From positions 1,669,615 through 1,733,614 of the forward strand of contig CP070750.1 of NCBI GenBank assembly GCA_020348385.1: a stretch of 64,000 nucleotides of DNA. The letters run 5' to 3'. Below, one piece after another: positions 63,183-64,000 of this stretch. Within the stretch, counting starts at the first letter, position 1. Every line of letters begins with the position of its first letter. The position numbers and the translations under genes were made by a program. The notes below the pieces were generated by a model. It did no database searches. It had not been told where the DNA came from and saw only the letters and a list, made by a program, of their open reading frames with translations. The stretch comes from Candidatus Aminicenantota bacterium. GTDB taxonomy: Bacteria; Acidobacteriota; Aminicenantia; Aminicenantales; Aminicenantaceae.

Positions 63183-63317
63183 ATCTTCGCCTCAGGCATA
63201 CCTGAGTATACAGAACATTTAAAGAAAAATAAGCCAAACAAAATCATTTCGGCACTGAAGAAATTCGCCGAATTTCCAGCCATCAGCGAACTCAAAGAAA
63301 TCTTGGAAGGAGTCTAA
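63183..63317 (+). pseudogene. possible 44-codon ORF remnant without a start codon
   Basis: The frame is open from just after a TGA at 63180-63182 to a TAA at 63315-63317 and reads like the C-terminus of a protein ('NKPNKIISALKKFAEFPAISELKEILEGV'). No ATG, GTG or TTG occurs in it. It ends 2 nt before the next ORF. It may be the tail of a decayed gene; a chance open frame is the alternative. A CTCAGG-CATA-CCTGAG hairpin lies at 63191-63206. Confidence 0.3.
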
Positions 63318-63319
63318 TT

Positions 63320-63601
63320 ATGCTTGTTGTAGACGTTCTTAAATGGAAATCGAAACGATCATCTAAGACGAAAGTGATTTGTCGACTCGGCTGGGACGGC
63401 CAGCTAAAAAAGATCGTCATTCTGAAAGGAAGAAGAATCGGCAAAAGGATACTAAAGGGCAGATATTTGGATAAAAGAGATTATCCGAAGAGGCTCAAAT
63501 ATATTGAAGCCAAGCAGGGGAAAGCTTTCATACGAGATTTATGTTTCGGTTTGGCTGGAACGAGGATTTGGGCAACACCACCACTTGAGGAGAATGAATG
63601 A
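63320..63601 (+). CDS. hypothetical basic protein
   Basis: The 93-residue product is rich in lysine and arginine ('LKWKSKRSSKTKV', 'ILKGRRIGKRILKGRYLDKRDYPKRLK'), with no membrane segment. No family recognised; the charge suggests nucleic-acid binding or a toxin/accessory role, as inference only. GGAAGGAG precedes the ATG. The next ORF starts within its stop codon (ATGA), so the two are coupled. Confidence 0.55.
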   Translation: MLVVDVLKWKSKRSSKTKVICRLGWDGQLKKIVILKGRRIGKRILKGRYLDKRDYPKRLKYIEAKQGKAFIRDLCFGLAGTRIWATPPLEENE

Positions 63602-64000
63602 ACGAAACAGCGATTGAGAAAAGAGACAGAAAGCTCCTGAACGCAATAAAAGCAGGAGCACGTATTGTCGAAAAAGGTTTTGGAAAAGTGCTGTATGAGG
63701 TCGGAAAAGGAAACGTCATAAACACTGGACAGCGTTTAGATTATAAGCGGATTCAAGTCCTTCATTGTGTAGCAGACCTTGTTGCAAAAAATGAATGGTT
63801 TCCCTTGATCACAAGCATGGATCATATTCCCAAGGGCACACAATTTGTCAGAAGCAAAGAGGATGGCAGCTATATTGTTATAATTCCCTTCAGCCATCAC
63901 AAGAATTTCACTGGTAAAAAGAATATGAAAGTGCAAGAGGCCATAGACACATATACATCAATGTACAAGATCGGTCTTGAATCCGCTGGAGGAGACAGGC
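63598..64000 (+). CDS. unrecognised protein, C-terminus beyond the window
   Basis: An open frame starting at ATG 63598 (overlapping the previous stop as ATGA, with GAGGAG upstream) runs at least 134 codons to the window edge. It contains 'ARIVEKGFGKVLYEVGKGNVINTGQRLDYKRIQVLHCVADLV' and 'MDHIPKGTQFVRSKEDGSYIVIIPFSHHKNF'. I cannot assign a family. It and the previous ORF look like the left end of an accessory module. Confidence 0.6.
   Translation, partial: MNETAIEKRDRKLLNAIKAGARIVEKGFGKVLYEVGKGNVINTGQRLDYKRIQVLHCVADLVAKNEWFPLITSMDHIPKGTQFVRSKEDGSYIVIIPFSHHKNFTGKKNMKVQEAIDTYTSMYKIGLESAGGDR

Noticed and set aside
63191..63206. CTCAGG-CATA-CCTGAG hairpin as an intrinsic terminator of the MFS gene
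   Set aside because: No T-run follows it on either strand, and the stem is only 6 bp.
1..64000. CRISPR array, prophage, rRNA operon or riboswitch
   Set aside because: No regularly spaced repeats, phage structural genes, rRNA sequence or recognisable riboswitch core were seen on reading through the window.

Overview
The window reads as chromosomal DNA of a Gram-negative, probably anaerobic bacterium. Outer-membrane barrel proteins, lipoprotein-type RlpA, PilT and Sec/Tat signal sequences point to two membranes. The 6-bladed beta-propeller protein, DUF5916 barrel, S9 peptidase, TPR-protease fusion and DsrC/DsrMK-like genes together resemble candidate phylum Aminicenantes (OP8) or a relative. 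That placement is inference from gene content; no rRNA gene lies in the window.

Layout. 1-7.7 kb: an alpha/beta hydrolase fragment, a beta-propeller protein, an S9 peptidase, two orphan membrane/exported proteins, an exported methyltransferase-like protein and a DUF5916 barrel. 8-15 kb: rho, lon, clpX, clpP, tig and tRNA-Leu on the minus strand, a proteostasis block. 15-22 kb: a DapB-like dehydrogenase with a class III aminotransferase, a catalytically dead trypsin-fold/TPR protein, and a plus-strand trio ending in a lipid kinase. 21.6-33.3 kb: a long minus-strand run hrcA-grpE-dnaK(short)-dnaJ-rsmE-Ser/Thr kinase-ilvE-pilT-alaS-lytic transglycosylase. 33.3-37 kb: a MEMO1-like protein and the two separate enzymes of the saccharopine route of lysine breakdown. 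37-43 kb: cysS, yraN, folK, and a three-gene overlapping operon (D-aminoacylase, cupin, terpene-cyclase-like toroid).

43-48 kb is a sulfur region: a cysteine desulfurase, a cysteine-synthase-like enzyme with a seven-cysteine tail, DsrK-like and DsrM-like membrane oxidoreductase subunits and a DsrC with both redox cysteines; DsrAB is not in the window. 48-55.7 kb holds a porin-like protein, a NamZ-type muramidase, tRNA-Asn, and a second heat-shock operon dnaK-dnaJ-hspR-sigma factor-helicase loader. Its promoter carries a HAIR-like operator overlapping the -35 box. 55.8-64 kb: malic enzyme, AICAR transformylase plus archaeal-type IMP cyclohydrolase (PurO) in place of bifunctional PurH, a LOG-family protein, RlpA, a Tat-exported glycosylasparaginase, an MFS transporter, and unrecognised ORFs at the right edge.

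Recurring themes are protein quality control under two different repressors (HrcA and HspR) and heavy use of overlapping genes. Sigma-70-like promoters with exact 17-nt spacers can be read in front of several operons. No CRISPR array, intact insertion sequence, rRNA or riboswitch was recognised. No gene-free stretch exceeds 300 bases.
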